A DNA stretch of 49,912 bases, taken from NCBI GenBank assembly GCA_028279275.1, contig JANQOB010000002.1, positions 328,500 through 378,411 on the forward strand, given 5' to 3'. The notes under the pieces were generated by a model that did not search any database, was not told where the DNA came from, and saw nothing but the letters and a program-made list of their open reading frames with translations. The stretch is from Gammaproteobacteria bacterium. Its GTDB lineage: Bacteria > Pseudomonadota > Gammaproteobacteria > UBA4575. How positions within the stretch are numbered: position 1 is the first letter of the stretch; the number at the start of each line of letters is the position of its first letter. Positions 27,384 through 35,037 of the stretch are shown here, piece after piece. The position numbers and the translations under genes are program-made.

Positions 27384-28190
27384 CTAATCTATGAGCTCAG
27401 GTGATTTAATCACAATTTCAACGCGACGATTTAAACTTCTACCGGCATTAGTTGTATTGGATGCAACCGGAACTTCCTCACCAAAGCCACGAGTCTCAAT
27501 ACGAGTGGGCTGAATGCCACGCGCTATTAAGAATTGTTTCACTGCATCTGCACGCTGCAATGACAGGCGTTTATTAGAATCCGCTTCACCCATACTATCT
27601 GTATGACCTTCAACGATGATCTCGCGTTTTTCATTATCAATTAAATACCGCACTAAAGGTTCCAGCCTTTTTTGCGATTGAAGTTTTAATTTGGAGCCAC
27701 CTGTATCAAACAATAAATCATTGATCACTAGAATGGTTCCGCGACTGGTTTCTTCAGCTTTGTATTCGCCTAAGACTTGTTCTAATTCTTTAATACGAGC
27801 TTGAGCTTGGCGAGTTTCCATGGAGGCCCGTTTAGCATCCATGCGACGCGCATGAGCGATCATTTCGTTTTGTTGTAATTTTAAATTTTTCAGTTCTTGT
27901 TCTTGGTGATATTTTGCTAATAGTTCTTGTGCAATTTGTTGTTTGCGTTTAGCAAGATAAATATGGTGGTCTACACGGGTTAGATTATTTTCATCAAGTG
28001 CAGTTTGAGCTAATCCCAGTTGTTCTTCTGCTTCAAACAACGATACCGAAGCAACTTGATTGATATCAGGAATAGCTTTAGTTTTGTTTAGTTCTATGTT
28101 GGCATCATTCAAAGGTGTATAAGATTTAGGAGCGCTTGCGCATCCTGAAATAAAAATTAAAAAAACAAATATTAAGTATTTCACTTTCAA
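27384..28190 (-). CDS. DUF4398/OmpA-like lipoprotein
   Basis: A 268-aa outer-envelope protein. The lipoprotein signal ends in FISGCASAP (Cys17). A helical DUF4398-like region (SLFEAEEQLGLAQTALDENN) and a coiled coil rich in Gln, Lys, Arg and Glu run to about residue 140. The OmpA C-terminal peptidoglycan-binding domain follows: DLLFDTGGSKL, IIVEGHTDSMG, NKRLSLQRADAVKQFL and SLNRRVEIVI. It probably links the outer membrane to peptidoglycan. The upstream DUF4398 gene ends 1 base before it, so they form a two-gene operon. Confidence 0.88.
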   Translation of the reverse strand: MKVKYLIFVFLIFISGCASAPKSYTPLNDANIELNKTKAIPDINQVASVSLFEAEEQLGLAQTALDENNLTRVDHHIYLAKRKQQIAQELLAKYHQEQELKNLKLQQNEMIAHARRMDAKRASMETRQAQARIKELEQVLGEYKAEETSRGTILVINDLLFDTGGSKLKLQSQKRLEPLVRYLIDNEKREIIVEGHTDSMGEADSNKRLSLQRADAVKQFLIARGIQPTRIETRGFGEEVPVASNTTNAGRSLNRRVEIVIKSPELID

Positions 28191-28191
28191 C

Positions 28192-28599
28192 TTAATTATT
28201 AAGCGGTGCTACATTAATGGGTTCACGCCACTTTAGTTCTTGGTTTAAATTCGAAATACTGCCTTCAAGTTGTTTGACCTCTCCGTCTACGATTAAACGT
28301 TGAGTCTTAATCTGAATCCATTCAACGTCCACTAAAATTTGTTGTGCAAGTTGTTCGCTGAGCATATAGTCTTTGTTCGCTTCTAAATTTTGCGCTTGTA
28401 CAAGTTTTGTTTTTACAGCGTCAATATCATTACCAACGTGTTTACGATAGTTAGCATGATCCACACTCGCTACTGCTACTTTTGCTTGTGGCAGTGTTGT
28501 TGATGGAGGAGTAGACGCGCATGCTGACAATAAGCAAACGAGTACGAGCAAATTCTCTTTCAAAGCAAATCTTTTTAGTGTGAAACTTGTCGCAGTCAT
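28192..28599 (-). CDS. DUF4398-type small lipoprotein
   Basis: A 135-aa lipoprotein with the signal LVCLLSACASTPP. The mature part is mainly helical, with NDIDAVKTKLVQAQNLEANKDY and EQLAQQILVDVEWIQIKTQRL, similar in pattern to the N-terminal region of the OmpA-domain protein encoded 1 base downstream. The two probably form one complex in the envelope. Function unknown. Confidence 0.72.
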   Translation of the reverse strand: MTATSFTLKRFALKENLLVLVCLLSACASTPPSTTLPQAKVAVASVDHANYRKHVGNDIDAVKTKLVQAQNLEANKDYMLSEQLAQQILVDVEWIQIKTQRLIVDGEVKQLEGSISNLNQELKWREPINVAPLNN

Positions 28600-28728
28600 A
28601 TATTACTTTTAGCTTACTTGGTCGTAATTTTATTATCGATTGAACCGTTTTGTTTTACATCAGTCGTAATCATAACTATAGTTTAAGACATCCATGCCAT
28701 ATATTAGTTTGTTGTTGCAAAATTTAAC

Positions 28729-29646
28729 ATGAAAATAGTCTATTGGGTGCTTGGCATTTGCCTTATGTTGAACCCTTTCCAACTCCTGGCGGAACGTTAT
28801 CCATTGCCTAAAAAAGGTGACTCTATGGTTGGTCAAATGTCTGTCATTACCACAAAAGACTCTGATACTTTCATCGAGTTGGCACGACGTTATGGTTTGG
28901 GATTTCAGGAATTAGTGCTAGCCAACCCTGGTGTTGATCCCTGGTTGCCTGGTGAAGGAACACAAATAGTTGTTCCAACCCGTTTCATTCTGCCAAATGT
29001 GAAACGCGAAGGTTTAGTGTTAAACCTTGCCGAAATGCGTGTTTATTACTATCCAAAGGAATCTCCCGGCCACGTTCACACTTACCCTATTAGTATTGGC
29101 AAAGATGGATGGAGCACTCCACATAGCCGTACTAGGGTAATCGCCAAAACAAAAAATCCCACTTGGACTCCGCCGGAATCCATCCGCAAAGAGCATGAAG
29201 AGAGAAATGATCCGTTGCCACCAACAGTTCCTCCTGGGCCAGATAATCCGCTTGGTAAATATGCTATACGTTTAGGTTTACCAGGTTATCTTATTCACGG
29301 TACAAACAATCCACGTGGTATTGGCATGAAAGTAACGCATGGGTGTATTCGTTTACATCCCGACGATATTCAGGATTTATTTAGTCGTATTCCAATAGAT
29401 ACTCCCGTAACTATTATCAACCAGCCATATAAGCTTGCATGGCAAAACGGCAAACTTTATGCCGAGATGCACCCCAACGAGGGGGATGAGAGTGGAAGTA
29501 ACTCGAGGTATTTAACACAGTTTGTACAAGCAATTATTGGTGCTACTAAGTCAAAAGAAGACTACCAAGTGGATTGGGAACTTGCTAACCAAATGGCAAG
29601 AAATAAAACGGGTGTTCCGATTTCAGTCGGTACTAAGCTTGAATAG
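28729..29646 (+). CDS. L,D-transpeptidase (ErfK/YbiS family)
   Basis: A 305-aa periplasmic enzyme. The signal peptide (about 1-21) is followed by a LysM-like domain (DSDTFIELARRYGLGFQELVLANP, then GTQIVVP) and the YkuD catalytic domain. The active-site motif is THGCIRLHPDD with Cys206 and His204; an earlier LIHGTNNP supplies another conserved histidine. Such enzymes make 3-3 crosslinks or attach Lpp-type lipoproteins to peptidoglycan. The convergent neighbour is an OprI/Lpp-like lipoprotein ending in lysine, which suggests the attachment role; that is inference. Confidence 0.93.
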   Translation: MKIVYWVLGICLMLNPFQLLAERYPLPKKGDSMVGQMSVITTKDSDTFIELARRYGLGFQELVLANPGVDPWLPGEGTQIVVPTRFILPNVKREGLVLNLAEMRVYYYPKESPGHVHTYPISIGKDGWSTPHSRTRVIAKTKNPTWTPPESIRKEHEERNDPLPPTVPPGPDNPLGKYAIRLGLPGYLIHGTNNPRGIGMKVTHGCIRLHPDDIQDLFSRIPIDTPVTIINQPYKLAWQNGKLYAEMHPNEGDESGSNSRYLTQFVQAIIGATKSKEDYQVDWELANQMARNKTGVPISVGTKLE

Positions 29647-29676
29647 TTGAATTCATAATATAAAACATATGAACAT

Positions 29677-29709
29677 AAAAAAAGGCCCGTAAACCGGGCC
29701 TTTTTGTTT
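29677..29709. terminator. bidirectional intrinsic terminator
   Basis: A7-GGCCCG-TAAAC-CGGGCC-T5: an 11-base stem including the A/T pairs, with a 5-base loop and T runs on both strands. It can end both the L,D-transpeptidase transcript (plus) and the lipoprotein transcript (minus) that converge here. Confidence 0.92.
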
Positions 29710-29749
29710 ATCTTAAAGTTTAAGATAAATATAGCTTGAGCTCACTCCC

Positions 29750-30040
29750 TTACTTAGAACCCATAGAACCGTCAAACATGCGGCTCATGCGACGTGAATT
29801 TGCATCACAACATGCTTGAGCAGCGTTTGCAGCGTCTTGAGCAGCTAATGCTAAATCTTTAGCAGTTGCAGCATCATAAGCAGCAGAGTTTGCAGTACGT
29901 AAAGCTTCTTCAGCGATTGAACGAACCTCTGCCAATGGATCACCTTCAGGCTCAGCCATTGTCTCAGTAGTTTGGCAACCAGTAGCGAAAATAGCTGCAA
30001 ACCCAATTACTGCAGGGACTAGAAGTTTCTTAGTTAGCAT
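29750..30040 (-). CDS. OprI/Lpp-like alanine-zipper lipoprotein
   Basis: A 96-aa outer-membrane lipoprotein. The signal ends FAAIFATGCQTT with Cys at about residue 22. The mature protein is a heptad-patterned helix rich in alanine (EEALRTANSAAYDAATAKDL, AAQDAANAAQACC), like the OprI/Lpp alanine zipper that trimerises. It ends GSMGSK; the C-terminal lysine is where Lpp is joined to peptidoglycan. ATG at 30040 is chosen because GGAG lies 7 bases upstream and the lipobox then falls at the usual distance. Two adjacent cysteines (AQACCDAN) in the helix are unusual for the family. Confidence 0.87.
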   Translation of the reverse strand: MLTKKLLVPAVIGFAAIFATGCQTTETMAEPEGDPLAEVRSIAEEALRTANSAAYDAATAKDLALAAQDAANAAQACCDANSRRMSRMFDGSMGSK

Positions 30041-30526
30041 ATTATTAACTCCGAAGTTATTTAGATTGATAATCGTACGATTGATTAATTTCATTGTTCG
30101 TTACACTTCCACTTAACTTCCCAGATGGACACCAAATAGCCATAAGACATTCAGTGCTGTAACGGAACGACGGTATTGTAAGTAAAAACGTTATATTTAC
30201 CAAGCTTATTATGCGCAGTGTCTTAAAATTGATCGCTAACTGAAGAAAATATGGAAGTAGAACCAAAATATTCCACTGTAAGAATAGTGATTTATTAATT
30301 TAAATCTTTGGGGCATATATGGTTAAATAATCACCAGATAATTTTAGGTTGCTGGTGTAATCTAAGATCAAGTTGCGCTAAACTATTTTTAAATGTTAGC
30401 TAAAGTCTTGTAAAACAAGGTATTATTGACTACCACAAAAAATAATTGAGACTTAACATAATCAAATAAAGTTTATAAAGTCAGATTCAGAATAACGAAC
30501 AACACATTTAGAGAGAACAAGGAACG
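30041..30526. other. 486-base gap without a recognised gene
   Basis: A+T-rich intergenic region between the divergent OprI-like and PilZ genes. It must hold both promoters, but no clear -35/-10 pair stands out. A 69-codon minus-strand ORF at its left end lacks a ribosome-binding site and family features, and I reject it. Nothing else is seen. Confidence 0.5.
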
Positions 30527-30859
30527 ATGATTCATAGTGCTGCTCCCAATGAAGACAGACGTATTACACGACGTAAACGATCTCCTTCAAACTTACATTT
30601 ATATTGTCCACAACTCAGTATCAAGCGAAGTAGGCCCGTAAATTTAAGTACGCGGGGTGCGTTCTTAGACTATATTCCTGATCATGCCTATGTAGGGCGG
30701 AGAGTCCAATTAGTGTTTTCTGTATCGGAGCGAAATACTATTAAGCTGATTCGCGTTTGGGCAGTTGTAGTGCATCTATCTAATGAGGGAATAGGATTTG
30801 GGTTTACTCATAAATATCGATCATCACGATCAATAAATAACAATAGAAAATCTTTATAA
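30527..30859 (+). CDS. PilZ-domain protein
   Basis: A 110-aa protein with one PilZ domain. EDRRITRRKR at residues 9-18 supplies the RxxxR-type arginines, VNLSTRGAFLDY (about 38-49) is the NxSxxG motif, and GIGFGFTH closes the barrel. Both cyclic di-GMP binding motifs are present, unlike the PilZ protein near the left end of the window. It probably acts as a small cyclic di-GMP receptor. An AAGGA-like site precedes the ATG. An FHA-domain gene follows 138 bases downstream on the same strand. Confidence 0.82.
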   Translation: MIHSAAPNEDRRITRRKRSPSNLHLYCPQLSIKRSRPVNLSTRGAFLDYIPDHAYVGRRVQLVFSVSERNTIKLIRVWAVVVHLSNEGIGFGFTHKYRSSRSINNNRKSL

Positions 30860-30997
30860 TACACTGAAAATTATAAGGATATTACTAATTTCACACTAAA
30901 TTATCTAATTCGACAAAGTTGATCCGCTTCACTTTATGAAGCCCAATTCCATGTTTATATTAATGCCATAACTTTGGAGAGTTAGAGAGCTCACTTG

Positions 30998-31513
30998 ATG
31001 GAAAGCGCTAAAGCTGTACCTAAGGTCTATGTGCATCGCGAGGCAGATAGGCGCTTAGAAACCACATCTGTACAATTTCCTTTGCTAGATAGCGATTTTA
31101 ATATCGTTCGTCAGGATAGGCGACGCATTGTCGATCGACGCAGATCTAATCTCAAATTAATATGGCAGGAAAACCAGCCCATCCGTAATACTAGCTTTCT
31201 TACTCTAGAGTACAATTCTCAAAGCTTCTATTTTGACAAACGCCTGAAAAAATTTAATTTAGGTCGTTCTCATCAGTCTGATTTGCGCATTGAAAATCGA
31301 TTTGTATCAAAGCACCATGCTGTCATTAATTACGAAAATGGGGAATTCGTACTTAAAGACAATAGTTTAAATGGTACATTTATTTATATGGAAGACCTCG
31401 GCAAAATTCGTATCCATGGTCAAAAAGTATATTTGTATGGAAAAGGTTTAATTAGCCTCGGTACGCCGATCGGACGTAATCAAGAATCCATTATCAGCTT
31501 TAATTGCGACTAA
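30998..31513 (+). CDS. FHA-domain protein
   Basis: A 171-aa protein. Residues ~1-65 are charged and carry repeated Asp-Arg-Arg motifs (EADRRLE, QDRRRIVDRRRSN), followed by a forkhead-associated domain with NLGRSHQSDLRI, RFVSKHHAVI and DNSLNGTFI, the residues that read phosphothreonine. It should bind a phosphorylated partner in the cytoplasm; no Ser/Thr kinase gene is in the window. ATG at 30998 is used rather than the TTG one codon upstream. The DRR motif resembles the one in the neighbouring PilZ protein. Confidence 0.88.
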   Translation: MESAKAVPKVYVHREADRRLETTSVQFPLLDSDFNIVRQDRRRIVDRRRSNLKLIWQENQPIRNTSFLTLEYNSQSFYFDKRLKKFNLGRSHQSDLRIENRFVSKHHAVINYENGEFVLKDNSLNGTFIYMEDLGKIRIHGQKVYLYGKGLISLGTPIGRNQESIISFNCD

Positions 31514-31629
31514 TAATTTTCTGTCGCTTATAGCACTTTCTTATTAAGCTAAATATTGCGCTGGGCAAAATATGCACAGCAATGGCATAATTTACCAAAT
31601 TAGGAATAACAACAATAAACTTATTAGTA

Positions 31630-31707
31630 TTAGTGTTTAACCAACAACATTAATATGCCTATCAGTAGTACAAGCAAAGCAAATAGTAAATTAATAGATA
31701 GCGACAT
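31630..31707 (-). CDS. possible 25-aa single-membrane-span peptide
   Basis: A short ORF MSLSINLLFALLVLLIGILM plus LLVKH: nearly all hydrophobic, with a positive C-terminal end, in an otherwise empty 294-base gap. No strong ribosome-binding site precedes the ATG, although the frame stays open upstream for about 20 hydrophilic codons. It resembles known membrane micropeptides in composition only. Confidence 0.25.
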   Translation of the reverse strand: MSLSINLLFALLVLLIGILMLLVKH

Positions 31708-31807
31708 GGGCTTATCTTTTTTATTGTTATGGGGTGTATTTTTAATATTTGTCGATTGTATGCTGATTTAAGATAAATATTTACAACAAATATATAGTGG
31801 TTAAAAC

Positions 31808-32920
31808 GTGGATAAATTTCGCAGGCGAGTAAATGATTTACTTACCGTTGCAAATATAAAGGTTGGTGGAAATCAAGCATGGGATATACAGGTTCTTGAT
31901 GATCGTTTTTATAAACGAGTGTTAGCAGAGGGTTCTCTTGGTTTGGGAGAGTCGTACATGGACTGTTGGTGGGAAGTTGAATCATTAGATCAATTATTTT
32001 GCAAAATTTTATCTTCTGACATTGAACATCGTGTAAATACTAAAAGCTTTATTTGGTTAGTTTTACAATCAAGACTATTCAATCTTCAAAGTATTCGTCG
32101 TGCCTTTCGTGTAGGTGAAAAGCATTATGATATTGGTAATGATTTATTTAATAAAATGCTTGATAAGCGTCTAACTTATACTTGCGGTTACTGGAAAAAT
32201 GCAAATACGCTTAATCAAGCTCAAGAGCATAAACTTGATCTTGTATGCCGCAAAATTGGTTTGAAAGAAAATCAACGAGTATTGGATATTGGTTGTGGAT
32301 GGGGAAGCTTTATAAAATTTGCTGCAGAACGTTATGGCGCTCAAACCGTTGGAATTACAATTTCTAAAGAACAGGCAGAATATGCCAAAGAAAATTGTAA
32401 GGATTTACCTGTCGAAGTTAGGTTGCAGGATTACCGTGAATTGGATGAAGAGTTTGATCATATTATTTCTCTAGGTATGTTTGAACATGTAGGTCCAAAA
32501 AATTATAAAACTTATATGCAAGTAGCGTCGCGATGCTTAAAGGAAAACGGCTTATTTTTGTTGCATACTATTGGGGCAAACTACACGCGCCATAGCCCTG
32601 ACCCATGGATAAATAAATATATTTTCCCTAATGGAGTGTTGCCTTCAGCAGGAGATATTAGTACTTCGTTTGATAAAATATTTGTTTTGGAAGACTTCCA
32701 TAGTTTTGGCCCAGATTATGATAAAACATTGATGGCGTGGTTTAATAATTTTGATAAAAGTTGGAAGCAACTATGTGATAAATATGGTGAGCGATTTTAT
32801 AGAATGTGGAAATATTACTTATTAGGTTGTGCGGGTGCTTTTCGTGCTAGGAATATACAACTATGGCAGTTCGTTTTCTCTAAACGAGGTGTGCCTGGCG
32901 GCTACACTCCGGTTAGATAA
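31808..32920 (+). CDS. cfa: cyclopropane-fatty-acyl-phospholipid synthase
   Basis: A 370-aa SAM-dependent enzyme that adds a methylene group to unsaturated phospholipid acyl chains at the inner membrane. The N-terminal part has GSLGLGESYMDCWWE; HYDIGNDLFNKMLDKRLTYTCGYW precedes the SAM-binding VLDIGCGWGSFIKFA (about 158-172); SLGMFEHVG and the C-terminal LLGCAGAFRARNIQLWQ hold active-site residues. Its length is close to E. coli Cfa (382). The start is GTG at 31808. The next gene begins 22 bases downstream. Confidence 0.95.
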   Translation: MDKFRRRVNDLLTVANIKVGGNQAWDIQVLDDRFYKRVLAEGSLGLGESYMDCWWEVESLDQLFCKILSSDIEHRVNTKSFIWLVLQSRLFNLQSIRRAFRVGEKHYDIGNDLFNKMLDKRLTYTCGYWKNANTLNQAQEHKLDLVCRKIGLKENQRVLDIGCGWGSFIKFAAERYGAQTVGITISKEQAEYAKENCKDLPVEVRLQDYRELDEEFDHIISLGMFEHVGPKNYKTYMQVASRCLKENGLFLLHTIGANYTRHSPDPWINKYIFPNGVLPSAGDISTSFDKIFVLEDFHSFGPDYDKTLMAWFNNFDKSWKQLCDKYGERFYRMWKYYLLGCAGAFRARNIQLWQFVFSKRGVPGGYTPVR

Positions 32921-32942
32921 TAAATTTTTAGTGTTCAATTAA

Positions 32943-33386
32943 ATGCCACAATTTATATCCATTTCAAAAGCCGCAGCTTTAGCAAATGTACTTGCAAAAG
33001 AAATTCAAGAAAAAATTGATAATAAACAGTTAGCCTCCACGCGTGGCAAAATTCATCTTGATGATTTGATAAATTGTTACCCACAAGCAAAGATAGATCA
33101 GGTTGATATGGTGTCTTTGGTGGAAAAAATTAAAGAGCAATCATATGAAGCTGGCGCTGCCAAAGTGCATGGTGATGTCAGTTTTGCAGAGCTTAAGCAA
33201 GAGATACTTAAATATAAAGCCAATGCAAAGTACTATCACGAACAAGCTAGTAAATACGAAGACTTAATTTTACATATTCAAGAAAATTTAGCTGATATCC
33301 AAAATCGTAATCCGGATGATCATCGCGCACAGCGGTTAATCGACTGGATTGAAAAACGTATGCAGGAAATACATCGAAATGACTAG
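32943..33386 (+). CDS. hypothetical protein, HTH-like start and coiled coil
   Basis: A 147-aa protein. Residues 4-50 (ISISKAAALANVLAKEIQEK, then GKIHLDDLINCYP) look like a MerR/excisionase-type winged helix; a similar start precedes ferredoxin-like domains in some pseudomonad proteins, from memory. A long helical, probably coiled-coil region follows (LKQEILKYKANAKYYHEQAS to the end, with RLIDWIEKRMQEI). No catalytic domain is seen. Probably co-transcribed with cfa. Function unknown. Confidence 0.6.
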   Translation: MPQFISISKAAALANVLAKEIQEKIDNKQLASTRGKIHLDDLINCYPQAKIDQVDMVSLVEKIKEQSYEAGAAKVHGDVSFAELKQEILKYKANAKYYHEQASKYEDLILHIQENLADIQNRNPDDHRAQRLIDWIEKRMQEIHRND

Positions 33387-33489
33387 CATAATTAACTAAA
33401 AAGCAATAAATATTCGTTAGGCTATCTTCATGCAAATTCCGAAATTTCTCACGTCAAGTTTAAATAAACTTAATCTTAACCATAAAAAT

Positions 33490-33726
33490 TTATTGTTTGG
33501 TAATTTCATCACGATCACTTGAATGCGAGGCATCTTTTTTAAAGATATTGAAGAGATCTATTCCAAAATAACTTAGACAGCTTAATAATAAAATGGTGGC
33601 GGCTGCTTCATCCAGATTGCCAATAATTGGAAAATTGTCAGGAATAATCTCGATGAATCCCGCGCTAGGGTTGAAAATATAGACCAGTGAGATTATTCCT
33701 AAAATTGCTATAACTATACTTTTCAT
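33490..33726 (-). CDS. DUF1232-like small membrane protein
   Basis: A 78-aa protein with two hydrophobic segments flanking the DUF1232 core IPDNFPIIGNLDEAAATIL (compare the consensus P-D-x-I-P-x-x-x-x-x-G-x-x-D-D). The C-terminal tail is hydrophilic. YkvA-type proteins of this kind have no known activity. Convergent with the HTH-like gene. Confidence 0.75.
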   Translation of the reverse strand: MKSIVIAILGIISLVYIFNPSAGFIEIIPDNFPIIGNLDEAAATILLLSCLSYFGIDLFNIFKKDASHSSDRDEITKQ

Positions 33727-33774
33727 GGAAAGTAATAATTAAGAGGAAACATCCTTGTTAAAATTAAATTTGGA

Positions 33775-33975
33775 TTAATCTAGTACAAAAGTGATTTTTA
33801 GTACAACACGATGTTCTTCTATTTCACCACCTTTGACAGTTACCTGGTGATCTTTAACCCATGCACTTTTCACACCTTTTAAGGTTTTGTTAGCACGAGC
33901 AATACCCGTTTCGATTGCATCCTCGTAGCTTTTACTAGATGAAGCGCTTATTTCAGAAATTTTTGCAACACTCAT
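33775..33975 (-). CDS. dodecin flavin-binding protein
   Basis: A 66-aa dodecin: SVAKISEISASSSKSYEDAIETG, the flavin-contacting Trp in VKSAWVKDHQVTVKGG, and the strand HRVVLKITFVLD. Dodecins assemble into 12-mers that store or buffer riboflavin and FMN in the cytoplasm. The length is typical, and GGAG lies 9 bases upstream of the ATG. Confidence 0.95.
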   Translation of the reverse strand: MSVAKISEISASSSKSYEDAIETGIARANKTLKGVKSAWVKDHQVTVKGGEIEEHRVVLKITFVLD

Positions 33976-34110
33976 TATGAGGATCTCCTTTGTTATTAGT
34001 ATTAAATGTTGTGTAATCTAGCTTACCTTAGTTGTTAAAAAATTGTAATCTGAATAGATGTCACGTCCTGTAATGGTTAATATAACTTTCCACAATAAAG
34101 ACTATTTGAT

Positions 34111-35034
34111 ATGAAAACACCACCACGCCCACATTTAGAACGTTTATTGCAAGCTGTTTCGAGTATGCCTGCATTGAAAACAGCTGTTGTTCACCCCGTA
34201 GGCAGGTCATCGTTGTTAGGGGCAATAGAAGCTGCGGAGGAAGGATTGATTTCACCAATACTTGTGGGTCCAAAGCAACGAATTGAGGAAGTGGCTGATG
34301 AAGAAAATTTAGATATAAGTAGATACAAAATTATGACATCGAAACATAGTCATGATTCAGCAAAGCTTGCAGTTGAATTGGCTCGAGAGGGACAAGTATC
34401 AGCAATTATGAAGGGTAAAGTGCATACAGATGAACTCATGAGTGCCATTGTAAGTCGTGAAGGAGGTCTGCGCACGGGTAGAAGAATGAGTCATGTGTTT
34501 GCATTTGATGTACCCACTTACCCACGTCCTCTGTTTATTACTGACGCAGCAATCAACATCGCTCCCGATTTAGAAACTAAAGCTGATATCGTGCGCAATG
34601 TTATTGATCTTGCTCATATACTTGATATCTCTAGTCCTCGTATTGCTATTTTATCTGCAGTAGAAACAGTTACTTCAAAAATTGAATCAACTTTGCATGC
34701 TGCGGCATTATGCAAAATGGCCGATCGTGGGCAAATAAAAGGCGGTCTCTTAGATGGTCCGCTTGCATTTGATAATGCTATTTCTGAAGAAGCCGTTAAG
34801 ATCAAAGGAATTGAGTCAAATGTGGCGGGTAAGGCTGAAGTTTTAGTCGTACCGGATATAGAAGCCGGGAATATGTTAGCTAAACAATTGGAATATTTAG
34901 CTAGGGCAGAAGGTGCTGGAATTGTATTAGGGGCAAAAGTACCGGTAGTACTTCCTAGTCGAGCAGACGATGCTGTAAGTCGTCTAGCAGCATGTGCATT
35001 GGCGGTAATTATTTTCAATAGTAAGAATCGTTAA
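34111..35034 (+). CDS. phosphate acetyl/butyryltransferase
   Basis: A 307-aa member of the PTA_PTB family, converting an acyl-CoA and phosphate to acyl phosphate. ILVGPKQRIEEVA, IMKGKVHTDELM, FITDAAINI and LLDGPLAFDNAIS are family motifs. It lacks the regulatory N-terminal domains of long Pta (about 700 aa) and resembles the C-terminal part of fused enoyl-CoA hydratase/phosphate acetyltransferases. The kinase gene starts 3 bases after its stop, so they form a Pta-AckA type ATP-generating pair. Acetyl versus butyryl preference cannot be told from the sequence. Confidence 0.88.
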   Translation: MKTPPRPHLERLLQAVSSMPALKTAVVHPVGRSSLLGAIEAAEEGLISPILVGPKQRIEEVADEENLDISRYKIMTSKHSHDSAKLAVELAREGQVSAIMKGKVHTDELMSAIVSREGGLRTGRRMSHVFAFDVPTYPRPLFITDAAINIAPDLETKADIVRNVIDLAHILDISSPRIAILSAVETVTSKIESTLHAAALCKMADRGQIKGGLLDGPLAFDNAISEEAVKIKGIESNVAGKAEVLVVPDIEAGNMLAKQLEYLARAEGAGIVLGAKVPVVLPSRADDAVSRLAACALAVIIFNSKNR

Positions 35035-35037
35035 CTA

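Noticed and set aside
30057..30266. 69-codon minus-strand ORF upstream of the OprI-like gene
   Set aside because: No ribosome-binding site, odd composition, and it overlaps the likely promoter region.
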